A stretch of 9,755 nucleotides of DNA, from NCBI GenBank assembly GCA_002770795.1, contig PCTP01000163.1, positions 1-9,755 of the forward strand, read 5' to 3'. This DNA comes from Gammaproteobacteria bacterium CG22_combo_CG10-13_8_21_14_all_40_8. Lineage in GTDB: Bacteria > Pseudomonadota > Gammaproteobacteria > Enterobacterales > GCA-002770795. Below the pieces are notes generated by a model that saw nothing but the letters and a program-made list of their open reading frames with translations, was not told the origin of the DNA and did not search any database. How positions within the stretch are numbered: the first letter of the stretch is position 1; every line of letters begins with the position of its first letter. A program made the translations under genes and the position numbers. This document shows positions 1 to 7,041 of this stretch, piece by piece.

Positions 1-831
1 CTTCACCCAAAGTTTCAGTAAAATTTTATTGCCAAAGAGTTTTTCCATATTTAAACGAGCTTCTGTGCCAATTCTTTTAAGTCCTTGGCCCTTTTCTCCA
101 ATCACAATATTTTTTTGCCCAGAACGCTCCACTAAAATCAATGCATATATTTCAATGGTGCCAGAAGGTAACATTTTAAATTGTTCAATCTCAACAGAAC
201 TAGAATAAGGAATTTCGGCTCCCAAAGCACGCATAAGTTGTTCACGTATTATTTCAGCACACAAAAATCGCTCACTTCTATCGGTGATGTAATCATCTGG
301 AAACATGAAGTCCATCTGTGGTAAAACTTTCTGTAATTCATACTTTAATTCAGGAATATTGATACCCTTGAGCGCTGCACCAGGAATAATTTCCTTAAAA
401 GCATAGCGTTTTGAATGTGCCTCTAATGTAGGAAATAGCGCCTCTTTAGTTTCAAGTTGATCCACTTTATTAATAAATAGATAAACAGGCACATCAGTAT
501 TTTGAAGTTTAGATAACACCAATTCATCATCCCCAATCCATTTTCCAGCATCCACCACAAAAACAATGGCATCCACATCCAATAGACTACTGGATGCAGC
601 ACGATTCATATGGCGATTGATTAAACGGGGTTCATGCTTATGTAAACCAGGTGTATCAATAAAAACAAACTGGCAATTGTCTTCTGTTAAAATCCCCGTA
701 ATTCGATGACGAGTCGTTTGAGGCTTTCTGGAGGTGATAGAAATTTTCTCTCCAATTAAGTGATTCAATAATGTTGATTTTCCCACATTGGGACGTCCTA
801 CAATGGCGATCAAGCCACAAAATTGCTGCAC
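1..831 (-). CDS. era: GTPase Era, C-terminus cut by the window edge
   Basis: Era is an essential GTPase that binds the 3' end of 16S rRNA and helps 30S subunit assembly. I translated 277 codons from a GTG at 831 to the left edge, where the frame is still open at LWVK; the usual length is about 300, so roughly 20-25 residues are missing. Visible motifs are G1 GRPNVGKST (12-20), G2 QTTRHRI (38-44), G3 DTPGLH (59-64), G4 NKVD (121-124), and a C-terminal KH domain with the GxxG loop GEKG (245-248). The start is GTG: an in-frame TAA lies four codons upstream with no ATG between, and AAGGG sits 9 nt before the GTG. That G is the last base of the rnc stop codon (TAGTG), so translation is probably coupled to rnc. 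Confidence 0.96.
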   Translation of the reverse strand, partial: MQQFCGLIAIVGRPNVGKSTLLNHLIGEKISITSRKPQTTRHRITGILTEDNCQFVFIDTPGLHKHEPRLINRHMNRAASSSLLDVDAIVFVVDAGKWIGDDELVLSKLQNTDVPVYLFINKVDQLETKEALFPTLEAHSKRYAFKEIIPGAALKGINIPELKYELQKVLPQMDFMFPDDYITDRSERFLCAEIIREQLMRALGAEIPYSSSVEIEQFKMLPSGTIEIYALILVERSGQKNIVIGEKGQGLKRIGTEARLNMEKLFGNKILLKLWVK

Positions 832-1526
832 TATTTTAAACCCTTAGTTTGTAAAATTTGTAGCATATTAGATGCTGCTTTTTGTTCTGCGATACGACGA
901 CTTTTAGCTGTTTCAGTGCAGGTTAAATTTTCATTTTTAAAAACAACCACACTACATTTCACTTCAAATTTAGGATCATGCATTTCCCCAGCTGTTGAAA
1001 TAACTTCATATTGAGGCAATGCGAGCTTTCGACTTTGAAGCAACTCCTGTAATTGTGTTTTAGGATCTTTTTTTGCATCGCTTACTGAGAGATTTTCTAA
1101 CTGATTACAGAACCAGCGATCGATGAAATCTCGAGCATGGTCAATTCCACCATCCAAATAAATTGCACCGATAATCGACTCTAAAGCATCTGCTAAAATT
1201 GAATCTCTCCGATGTCCACCACTTTTCATTTCACCAGGGCCTAAAATAAGGAACTCCCCTAATCCTAACTTTTTTGCAATAACAGCGAGAGAAACACCTT
1301 TAACCAATTTTGCCCTTAAACGGCTGAGTTCACCCTCGGCAGCTTTTGGGAATTTTCGATAGAGGCTATCAGCCACCACAAATCCCAATAATGCATCACC
1401 TAAAAATTCTTTGCGCTCATTGTTCTTTGCGCCACAACTGCGATGTCTTAGTGCAGTCTCCAATAAGTCCAATTGGTTAAAACTATAGCCAATTTTTTTT
1501 TGCAATTCTATTACAGGAGTTGACAT
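831..1526 (-). CDS. rnc: Ribonuclease III
   Basis: RNase III cleaves double-stranded RNA and processes the rRNA precursor and structured mRNAs. From the ATG at 1526 the protein is 231 residues, about the family length (226 in E. coli). The catalytic domain carries the signature NERKEFLGD (36-44), with metal-binding E40 and D44, and a second acidic pair D113 and E116 in ADALESIIGAIYLDGG. The double-stranded RNA-binding domain covers about 155-225, beginning DPKTQLQELLQ and ending around SRRIAEQKAA. An in-frame TTG at 1529 would add one residue, but the ATG is preferred because it overlaps the TGA stop of the upstream gene by one base (TGATG). The stop overlaps the era GTG in the same way. RNase III and Era both act on rRNA maturation, so their pairing fits. 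Confidence 0.97.
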   Translation of the reverse strand: MSTPVIELQKKIGYSFNQLDLLETALRHRSCGAKNNERKEFLGDALLGFVVADSLYRKFPKAAEGELSRLRAKLVKGVSLAVIAKKLGLGEFLILGPGEMKSGGHRRDSILADALESIIGAIYLDGGIDHARDFIDRWFCNQLENLSVSDAKKDPKTQLQELLQSRKLALPQYEVISTAGEMHDPKFEVKCSVVVFKNENLTCTETAKSRRIAEQKAASNMLQILQTKGLK

Positions 1527-1915
1527 CAATTAATCTCTGAGGTCACTTCATAAACTACAACGATGTAAATATTGGCTGCAAATAATACACGGTGTTCATA
1601 GTTAACCCGTAAAATTTTAGAACCATTGCGTAGTTTTTCGATAATTAAATCTTTGTCTTGAACTATGTTCACATCATCAACTTCTAACCTTTTTTGAAAT
1701 CGACTGCGAAGTTCTTTAGTAGAAATATCTCGTGCATCTGGATCTTCAGCCAAGGTTTTAATTGCAGATTTAATGGATAAATTTGTCATTACAACTTCTT
1801 GCATACGGATTGCAATGAGTGCAAAAAAAGCTACGAGAATCAGCAAAAAAAGCCAGCCTAATGCAGTTAAGCCTGATTGTTTTTTTGGGTTAAACTGATT
1901 GAAATTCTGTTTCAT
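1526..1915 (-). CDS. DUF4845 family small membrane protein
   Basis: A 129-residue protein of unknown function, of the DUF4845 family commonly encoded between lepB and rnc in gammaproteobacteria. It has a short basic, polar N-terminus, one hydrophobic segment (about 17-36), then a soluble domain of about 90 residues ending in the family-like stretch NYEHRVLFAANIYIVVVYEV (about 105-123). The N-terminus QSGLTALGWLFLLILVAF looks superficially like a type IV pilin or pseudopilin leader (Gly before a long hydrophobic helix), but the Glu expected at +5 of mature pilins is missing, so processing by prepilin peptidase is doubtful. The start is supported by GGAG 8 nt upstream. It lies 42 bp after lepB and overlaps rnc by one base. 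Family assignment is from sequence memory and position; the role is unknown. Confidence 0.88.
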   Translation of the reverse strand: MKQNFNQFNPKKQSGLTALGWLFLLILVAFFALIAIRMQEVVMTNLSIKSAIKTLAEDPDARDISTKELRSRFQKRLEVDDVNIVQDKDLIIEKLRNGSKILRVNYEHRVLFAANIYIVVVYEVTSEIN

Positions 1916-1957
1916 GCTACTCTCCAGATATTGATGTCAATTAAATGAAATTCTTTA

Positions 1958-3100
1958 TTATTTTATAGCACCTATTCGAGAGAAATCTAGTTTATACTTT
2001 TCATCCCAATTAAAATGCATCCAAATTGCAACAGCTCGCCCCACCAAATTTTCTTCAGGGACAAAACACCAAAAGCGACTATCAGCACTATGTTCCCTAT
2101 TATCTCCCATCGCAAAATAATGGTTTTGCGGAATAGTCCATTCATTGTAACCATTCATGCATTTTTGTTTGAAATTACTCACAAGCGTATATTCGTCAAT
2201 AGTTGGATCATGCAAAATTTGATGAGATACACCTAATAAATCTTCTTCATATAAATCTAGTTTAGATCCATTTAGATCTTTGTAACCATCTCTTTCAAGT
2301 AGTTTAGCGGGTATTTTCTCTAATGCAGGACATGCTTGATCATTTTTAATGGCCAAACATGCTGGCTTGATATAGATATCCTTATCTTTGTAAACAATTG
2401 TATCACCGGGTAAGCCAATCACGCGTTTAATATAATCAATTTTAGGATCACCAGGATAGCGAAAGACAAAGACGTCCCCTCTTTGCGGTTCACCATAAGA
2501 CATTATTTTTTGATGGTTAACTGGTAATTTAACACCATAGGAGAACTTATTCACTAATACAAAGTCACCAATTTCCAAAGTGGGTTTCATTGAACCCGAA
2601 GGGATCTTAAAGGGCTCGAAAAAAAATGAACGCAATATCAAAATAATTAAAATCACTGGAAAAAACGATTTGGCATACTCTACTAATAATGGATCTTGAT
2701 ATAAAATAGCTTGCTCTTCTTCAGCCAACTGGAGATTTTTATTTTGTATTTGAGAAATAGATTGTTTTCTTTTTGATTCAAAAGCAATTTTATCTATTAA
2801 CCAAATCACCCCACTCACCGCCGTTGCTATAACTAAGACCAAACCATAATCCACAGAATCGGTGAAATTTCTAAAAAGAAAAATAATCAATAATAAAGGA
2901 AAAAGTGCTTTGGAATACTCCACATAAATCGGTTCACTTTGATTTGAAATTTTTATTTCATTCGTTGTTTTGCTATTTTTTTTCTGGTTAATGGCTACTA
3001 GCATACCTTTACGGCGCTGTGGATTCAGTACCAACAAATCCATTATCCAAACTAATCCTGTGATCAGCGTTAATCCATTTAATAATAAAGAGATATTCAT
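1958..3100 (-). CDS. lepB: Signal peptidase I with duplicated N-terminal membrane module
   Basis: LepB removes signal peptides from exported proteins on the outer face of the inner membrane. The catalytic domain is intact: IPSGSM with nucleophile Ser170, the general-base Lys225 in IKRVIGLPGD, and box E GDNREHSADSR (332-342). At 380 residues it is longer than E. coli LepB (324) and much longer than the roughly 250-285 I expect in related gammaproteobacteria. The extra length is N-terminal: a transmembrane-linker-transmembrane unit occurs twice, at about residues 8-80 and 89-160. Predicted hydrophobic segments are about 5-25, 65-78, 86-103 and 145-160, four in place of two, which keeps the active site periplasmic. 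The reading frame is unbroken. The ATG overlaps the lepA TAA by one base (TAATG), with AGGA upstream. Confidence 0.97.
   Translation of the reverse strand: MNISLLLNGLTLITGLVWIMDLLVLNPQRRKGMLVAINQKKNSKTTNEIKISNQSEPIYVEYSKALFPLLLIIFLFRNFTDSVDYGLVLVIATAVSGVIWLIDKIAFESKRKQSISQIQNKNLQLAEEEQAILYQDPLLVEYAKSFFPVILIILILRSFFFEPFKIPSGSMKPTLEIGDFVLVNKFSYGVKLPVNHQKIMSYGEPQRGDVFVFRYPGDPKIDYIKRVIGLPGDTIVYKDKDIYIKPACLAIKNDQACPALEKIPAKLLERDGYKDLNGSKLDLYEEDLLGVSHQILHDPTIDEYTLVSNFKQKCMNGYNEWTIPQNHYFAMGDNREHSADSRFWCFVPEENLVGRAVAIWMHFNWDEKYKLDFSRIGAIK
2621..3079 (-). repeat. Divergent tandem duplication inside lepB
   Basis: Two copies of the signal-peptidase N-terminal module lie head to tail in frame. The first-helix regions align as GLVWIMDLLVLNPQRRK (from residue 15) and GVIWLIDKIAFESKRKQ (from 97). 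The second-helix regions align as EPIYVEYSKALFPLLLIIFL (56-75) and DPLLVEYAKSFFPVILIILI (136-155), 80 residues apart. Over 24 residues starting at 56 and 136, 12 are identical. The DNA at 2881-2940 and 2641-2700, exactly 240 bp apart, agrees at about two thirds of positions by eye. Copy A diverges just where the catalytic FEPFKIPSGSM would begin. The copies are too diverged to be an assembly artefact. Confidence 0.82.
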
Positions 3101-4902
3101 TAATCTTTTCCTACATTTAGTACAGCAAGGAAGGCTTCTTGAGGCACTTCGACTCGCCCGATTTGTTTCATGCGTTTTTTACCTGCTTTTTGCTTTTGCA
3201 AAAGCTTTTTCTTACGTGAGACATCTCCTCCATAACATTTTGCAATCACATTTTTGCGTAATGCTTTTACAGTTTGTCGTGCAATAATTTGATTACCAAT
3301 CGCAGCCTGAATCGCTACATCAAACATTTGTCTTGGTATCAATTCTCGCATTTTATCAACGATATCCTTCCCTCTATTTTGAGAAAACTCTCGATGAACA
3401 ATAGAAGCTAATGCATCGACTTTATCACCATTGATCAGTAAATCCATTTTTATGACGTCAGCAGGTTGGAATTTCTTAAAATGATAATCTAATGAGGCAT
3501 ATCCTCGGCTGGTTGATTTTAATCTATCAAAAAAGTCTAAAACAACCTCATTCATAGGCAAATGGTAGGTTAAAGAAACCTGCTTTCCAAGATAATCTAA
3601 TTTAACTTGGACACCACGTTTTTGCGAACAAAGTGTCAACACAGATCCCAGGTATTCTTGAGGAACTAAAATATTGGCCTCAACAATAGGTTCTCTCACT
3701 TCTTCGATATAATTAGGTTCAGGAAATTTTGAAGGGTTATCAACCAGCAGAATATCACCTTTTGTAGTTAAAACTTCATAGACTACCGTGGGGGCTGAAG
3801 TAATAAGCTCTAAATCATATTCCCTTTCTAATCGTTCCTGTACAATCTCCATATGTAACATGCCCAAGAAACCACAACGGAATCCAAATCCAAGTGCAGT
3901 GGAAGATTCTGGCTCATAAAATAATGAAGCATCGTTTAAACTGAGTTTACTTAGAGCATCTTTAAAGCTTTCATAATCCTCTGATGCAATTGGGAACATC
4001 CCCGCATACACTTGAGGGGTCACTTTTTTAAATCCAGGCAAGGGTTTTTCAGCACCCCCTTTAACATGAGTGATAGTATCACCTACAGGGGCACCCAAAA
4101 TTTCTTTAATGCCAGAGACAATATAACCCACATCGCCCGCTCTTAATTCTTTACGATCTTCTGCTTTTGGCGTAAAAACACCGACTTTATCTACACCATG
4201 CACCTCGCCAATAGACATGGTTTTGACTTTATCGCCAACTTTGATGCAACCTTGTTTAATACGCACCAAAGAAACCACACCTAAATAGTTATCAAACCAA
4301 GAATCAATAATCAAGGCTTGTAACTTGGCATTAGAATCACCTTCTGGGGGCGGAATGTCTCGAACAATGCGCTCTAAGAGTTCATCAATGCCAATACCAC
4401 TTTTAGCACTGCACTGAACTGCATCAATGGCTTCAATACCAATGACCTCCTCAATTTCTTCCGCTACCCTATCCGGATCGGCTTGAGGTAAATCTATTTT
4501 ATTCAAAACGGGCACAACCACTAAGTTTTGTTCAATTGCGGTATAACAGTTAGCCACGGTTTGAGCTTCAACGCCCTGTGCTGCGTCAACCACCAGCAAA
4601 GCCCCTTCACAAGCAGATAATGATCGAGAGACTTCGTAAGAAAAATCGACATGGCCTGGTGTATCAATAAAATTGAGCACATAAATTTCACCATCTTTGG
4701 CCTTATACTTTAGGGTAACACTCTGCGCCTTGATAGTGATCCCTCTTTCACGTTCAATATCCATAGAATCAAGGACTTGAGATTGCATTTCTCTGGCAGT
4801 TAATCCCCCACAAGTTTGAATCAAACGATCTGAGAGTGTCGACTTACCATGATCAATATGGGCAATAATAGAAAAGTTTCGTATGTTTTTTTTGTATGGC
4901 AT
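3100..4902 (-). CDS. lepA: Elongation factor 4 (LepA), ribosomal back-translocase GTPase
   Basis: LepA/EF4 is a ribosome-bound translational GTPase, proposed to act in back-translocation, stalled elongation or initiation/assembly. The protein is 600 residues, matching E. coli (599). GTPase motifs are AHIDHGKST (14-22), RGIT (53-56), DTPGH (80-84), NKID (134-137) and SAK (165-167). The middle contains EF-G-like domains, including the LGFGFRCGFLGMLHMEI stretch. The LepA-specific C-terminal domain ends in KCYGGDVSRKKKLLQKQKAG and a VPQEAFLAVL tail, so the gene is complete. The start MPYKKNIRNFSIIAHIDHGK matches the family N-terminus; no strong Shine-Dalgarno is visible. It is the first gene after the mucD terminator, so it probably heads the lepA-lepB-DUF4845-rnc-era operon. 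Its stop overlaps the lepB start. Confidence 0.98.
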   Translation of the reverse strand: MPYKKNIRNFSIIAHIDHGKSTLSDRLIQTCGGLTAREMQSQVLDSMDIERERGITIKAQSVTLKYKAKDGEIYVLNFIDTPGHVDFSYEVSRSLSACEGALLVVDAAQGVEAQTVANCYTAIEQNLVVVPVLNKIDLPQADPDRVAEEIEEVIGIEAIDAVQCSAKSGIGIDELLERIVRDIPPPEGDSNAKLQALIIDSWFDNYLGVVSLVRIKQGCIKVGDKVKTMSIGEVHGVDKVGVFTPKAEDRKELRAGDVGYIVSGIKEILGAPVGDTITHVKGGAEKPLPGFKKVTPQVYAGMFPIASEDYESFKDALSKLSLNDASLFYEPESSTALGFGFRCGFLGMLHMEIVQERLEREYDLELITSAPTVVYEVLTTKGDILLVDNPSKFPEPNYIEEVREPIVEANILVPQEYLGSVLTLCSQKRGVQVKLDYLGKQVSLTYHLPMNEVVLDFFDRLKSTSRGYASLDYHFKKFQPADVIKMDLLINGDKVDALASIVHREFSQNRGKDIVDKMRELIPRQMFDVAIQAAIGNQIIARQTVKALRKNVIAKCYGGDVSRKKKLLQKQKAGKKRMKQIGRVEVPQEAFLAVLNVGKD

Positions 4903-5108
4903 TTAAGAGTATGGCTCGTAATAATTCTTGGGTTTCTTAGGATAACGATAAATTGACAAGCATTTATAAAATAACTTATTTGAAAAATTCTGAGCTATCC
5001 GTTAAAAGGGTTATTTTAACTGATATTTGGATAAGATACCCCAAAATATTGAGTAAATTGGATGTTAAATGCAAGTATACCCGAAAGAGACTGCCACAGA
5101 TCTAAGGC
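4903..5108 (-). other. lepA upstream region, promoter not clear
   Basis: This 206-bp gap lies between the mucD terminator and lepA and must hold the lepA operon promoter if transcription stops at 5109. On the minus strand I see two -10-like hexamers, TATACT (5074-5079) and TATAAA (4963-4968), but neither has a convincing -35 box 16-18 bp upstream. No sigma-E-like GAACTT is present. The region also holds the inverted repeat listed separately. No small ORF here looks coding. Confidence 0.4.
4996..5033. repeat. Nested inverted repeat upstream of lepA
   Basis: The core is a perfect dyad: GTTAAAA (5001-5007), a 6-nt spacer, TTTTAAC (5014-5020). It is flanked by an outer pair, TATCC (4996-5000) and GGATA (5029-5033), set asymmetrically. 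It could be an operator or an RNA hairpin in the lepA leader. It has no following T-run on the minus strand typical of a terminator. AT-rich sequence makes chance dyads fairly likely. Confidence 0.35.
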
Positions 5109-5150
5109 AAAAACCTCTCATCATCCTAAAATTTTTGAATAACGAGAGGT
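5109..5150 (-). terminator. Intrinsic terminator after mucD/degP
   Basis: Read on the minus strand, a 14-nt arm ACCTCTCGTTATTC and a 14-nt arm GGATGATGAGAGGT flank a 10-nt AT loop. All 14 positions pair: 11 Watson-Crick and 3 G-U. The 3' arm runs directly into a T tract (TTTTT then GCC). It begins 14 bp after the mucD stop codon, as expected for the end of the rpoE-rseABC-mucD transcript. It separates that unit from lepA. Confidence 0.78.
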
Positions 5151-5164
5151 ACCAACAAGAGAAA

Positions 5165-6535
5165 TTACTCAGGAATGCTAATCAAAAATATACGTCGTCC
5201 CACTCTAGCTCGCTGTACCATCACCGGCACATCCGATCCCGGCTTTAGGGAAGCAATAATTTTTTCAAATTCTTTAACCGATCCTGTTTCTTCACGATCA
5301 ACCGATAAAATCACATCACCGCGACGAATACCAGCTTCAGCAGCTGGGCCATTCTCTAATGAAATAACTAATACGCCCTTATCTCCTACAGCTTTTTGCT
5401 GTTCTTCCGTTAAATCTTGTAACTGCAAACCTAGTGCGTTACTCGAGGAATCCGCATCACCTCCCTCAGATTCTTCTGGTGAATTAGGTCGTTCACCTAC
5501 TTTTACACTCATACTTTTACTCTTACCATCTCTCCAAATCAAAAGATTAACCTTCTCATCAGGAAGTGTCTGGCCAATCAAGAAAGGTAGATCTGCAGCC
5601 CTTTCAATAGTGTTTCCATTCACTTTAAGAATAACGTCCTGTTCTTTGAGTCCACCTTTTTCTGCAGGAGAATCCTTGCTAATTTGAGTTAATAGAGCAC
5701 CATTCACTTCCCTCATACCAAAACTTTTCGCCATTTTATAATCTACATCTTGATAAGAGACGCCTAAATATCCTCTTCGCACTTGACCATTTTTCTTAAG
5801 TTGGTCAGCTACGCCCGTGGCCAGCTCAATGGGAATTGAAAAGGATATCCCCATAAATCCACCGCTTCGACTAAATATTTGCGAGTTAATACCAACCACT
5901 TGCCCTTTCATATCCACCAATGGCCCTCCAGAGTTGCCTGGATTAATCGCCACGTCCGTTTGAATAAAAGGCACATATAGTTCACCAGGTAATGTTCTTC
6001 TTTTAGCACTCACAATGCCTGCTGTAACAGTATGATCAAAGCCAAATGGGGCACCAATACCCAGCACCCACTCTCCAGGTTCTAAATCTGAAGAGTTCCC
6101 AGTTTTAACCGCAGTTAAATTATCCGCATCAATTTTTAATACAGCAACATCAGTGCCTTCATCAGTTCCAATAATTTTTGCAACATACTCACGCCTATCT
6201 GCCATGAAAACAGTAACTTTTTTGGCTTCATCAACCACATGACGATTTGTTAAAATATAGCCATCTGATGAAATTACAAAACCTGAGCCTTGTGCAACGG
6301 CTGGCGCTTGATATTCATCATCGTTGCCTGGAGCCCCGCGTCGAAACAAATGTTCTAAGATCTGCGCATTTTGGCTATTTTTATCTAATTTTCTCTCAAC
6401 GGTAATACTGACAACACTCGACCGTAATCTCTTAGAAAGATCTTTGAAGTCGGGAAGTTCTGAGGCATAAACTCTGCCCAGAGAGACGATTAAAAAAGAC
6501 AATAAAATAAAAATTATTTTATTTTTTTGAAGCAT
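5165..6535 (-). CDS. mucD: Periplasmic serine protease/chaperone of the DegP/MucD (Do) family
   Basis: A Do-family HtrA protease that degrades or refolds misfolded envelope proteins and dampens the sigma-E response. The 456-residue protein has a signal peptide (basic MLQKNK, hydrophobic 7-20, likely cleavage after VYA at 24). The trypsin-like domain has the full catalytic triad: His99 in TNRHVVDEA, Asp129 in TDVAVLKID and Ser202 in NPGNSGGPL. Two PDZ domains follow, at about 255-345 and 365-453, joined by a Ser/Glu-rich linker. Two PDZ domains and the lack of a membrane anchor argue for DegP/MucD rather than DegS. Location directly after rseC matches mucD of Pseudomonas. The start has a strong GAGGA 8 nt upstream. 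It lies 36 bp after rseC and is followed by a terminator. It may have an extra promoter inside rseC. Confidence 0.95.
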   Translation of the reverse strand: MLQKNKIIFILLSFLIVSLGRVYASELPDFKDLSKRLRSSVVSITVERKLDKNSQNAQILEHLFRRGAPGNDDEYQAPAVAQGSGFVISSDGYILTNRHVVDEAKKVTVFMADRREYVAKIIGTDEGTDVAVLKIDADNLTAVKTGNSSDLEPGEWVLGIGAPFGFDHTVTAGIVSAKRRTLPGELYVPFIQTDVAINPGNSGGPLVDMKGQVVGINSQIFSRSGGFMGISFSIPIELATGVADQLKKNGQVRRGYLGVSYQDVDYKMAKSFGMREVNGALLTQISKDSPAEKGGLKEQDVILKVNGNTIERAADLPFLIGQTLPDEKVNLLIWRDGKSKSMSVKVGERPNSPEESEGGDADSSSNALGLQLQDLTEEQQKAVGDKGVLVISLENGPAAEAGIRRGDVILSVDREETGSVKEFEKIIASLKPGSDVPVMVQRARVGRRIFLISIPE

Positions 6536-6571
6536 GTTTAGTTCCTCAATAAAAAATGGATGTCAGACACA

Positions 6572-7036
6572 TTAATTTTCTGGCTTAAATTGCTCTACTG
6601 TAGGTAAAGTTCTAAGCATGGTAGGTTTAAATAATTGTAAAAAGAATTTTTTTCGTAACTGACTTTGCACAAAAAGTATCCCCAAGCCTAAACCGAAAAC
6701 TGAAAAGGCAATAATCCAAAGTTCGTTAGATGTGGGAAGCAGTGAATCAGAAATAACGGCACCGAACAGTAAGCCCAGTAGAGGCACTAAGTATAAAAAC
6801 AGTGAACCTACAGTGAGTGCAGACTCTGGTAAACCTAAGATAACCTGATCGCCTGCTTGTGCATTTAGCTCATTATCAACAGACAACTGGAATATTTTAC
6901 CACCAAATAATTGATTAAAAACCCCTCCTCCGCATCCTTCACCGGCCTCACATCGAGCACATCCTTGACGGGAGATGGATCTACACATAGCTTTATTGGC
7001 AACAATCTCAATAACGGTCACTTGTTGTTCGATCAT
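6572..7036 (-). CDS. rseC: RseC/MucC family sigma-E modulator
   Basis: An inner-membrane protein of the RseC/MucC family, which modulates sigma-E activity in the rpoE operon and is related to a component of the SoxR-reducing system. It has 154 residues, the usual length. The N-terminal domain holds a four-cysteine cluster, C18, C26, C29 and C35 (CRSISRQGCARCEAGEGCGGG), typical of the family and possibly redox- or metal-active. Two transmembrane helices follow at about 76-97 and 107-125, then a basic tail containing LRKKFF. It starts 5 bp after rseB with a weak GAG-type ribosome site, so it is probably translated from the same transcript. All family hallmarks are present. The biochemical mechanism of the family is poorly known. 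Confidence 0.93.
   Translation of the reverse strand: MIEQQVTVIEIVANKAMCRSISRQGCARCEAGEGCGGGVFNQLFGGKIFQLSVDNELNAQAGDQVILGLPESALTVGSLFLYLVPLLGLLFGAVISDSLLPTSNELWIIAFSVFGLGLGILFVQSQLRKKFFLQLFKPTMLRTLPTVEQFKPEN
6585..6613 (-). promoter_or_regulatory. Weak sigma-E-like promoter candidate for mucD inside rseC
   Basis: On the minus strand, AGAACTT (6607-6613) is followed after 16 nt by ATTTAA (6585-6590). The sigma-E consensus in E. coli is about GGAACTT, then 15-19 nt, then GTCTAA; this matches 6 of 7 and 4 of 6. A transcript would begin near 6578, about 40 nt before the mucD start. It lies in rseC coding sequence, so the match may be chance. degP is a sigma-E target in E. coli, which makes it plausible. 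Confidence 0.28.
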
Positions 7037-7041
7037 AAAAT

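Noticed and set aside
1527..1529. TTG start for RNase III one codon upstream
   Set aside because: The adjacent ATG at 1526 is a stronger start and forms the TGATG overlap with the preceding gene.
1863..1880. DUF4845 N-terminus as a true type IV pilin leader
   Set aside because: The Gly is followed by LTALG, lacking the Glu5 of pilins, and the rest matches the DUF4845 pattern.
4953..4981. Perfect TTGACA on the plus strand upstream of lepA
   Set aside because: The spaced -10 (TTATTT) is poor and no plus-strand gene lies downstream.
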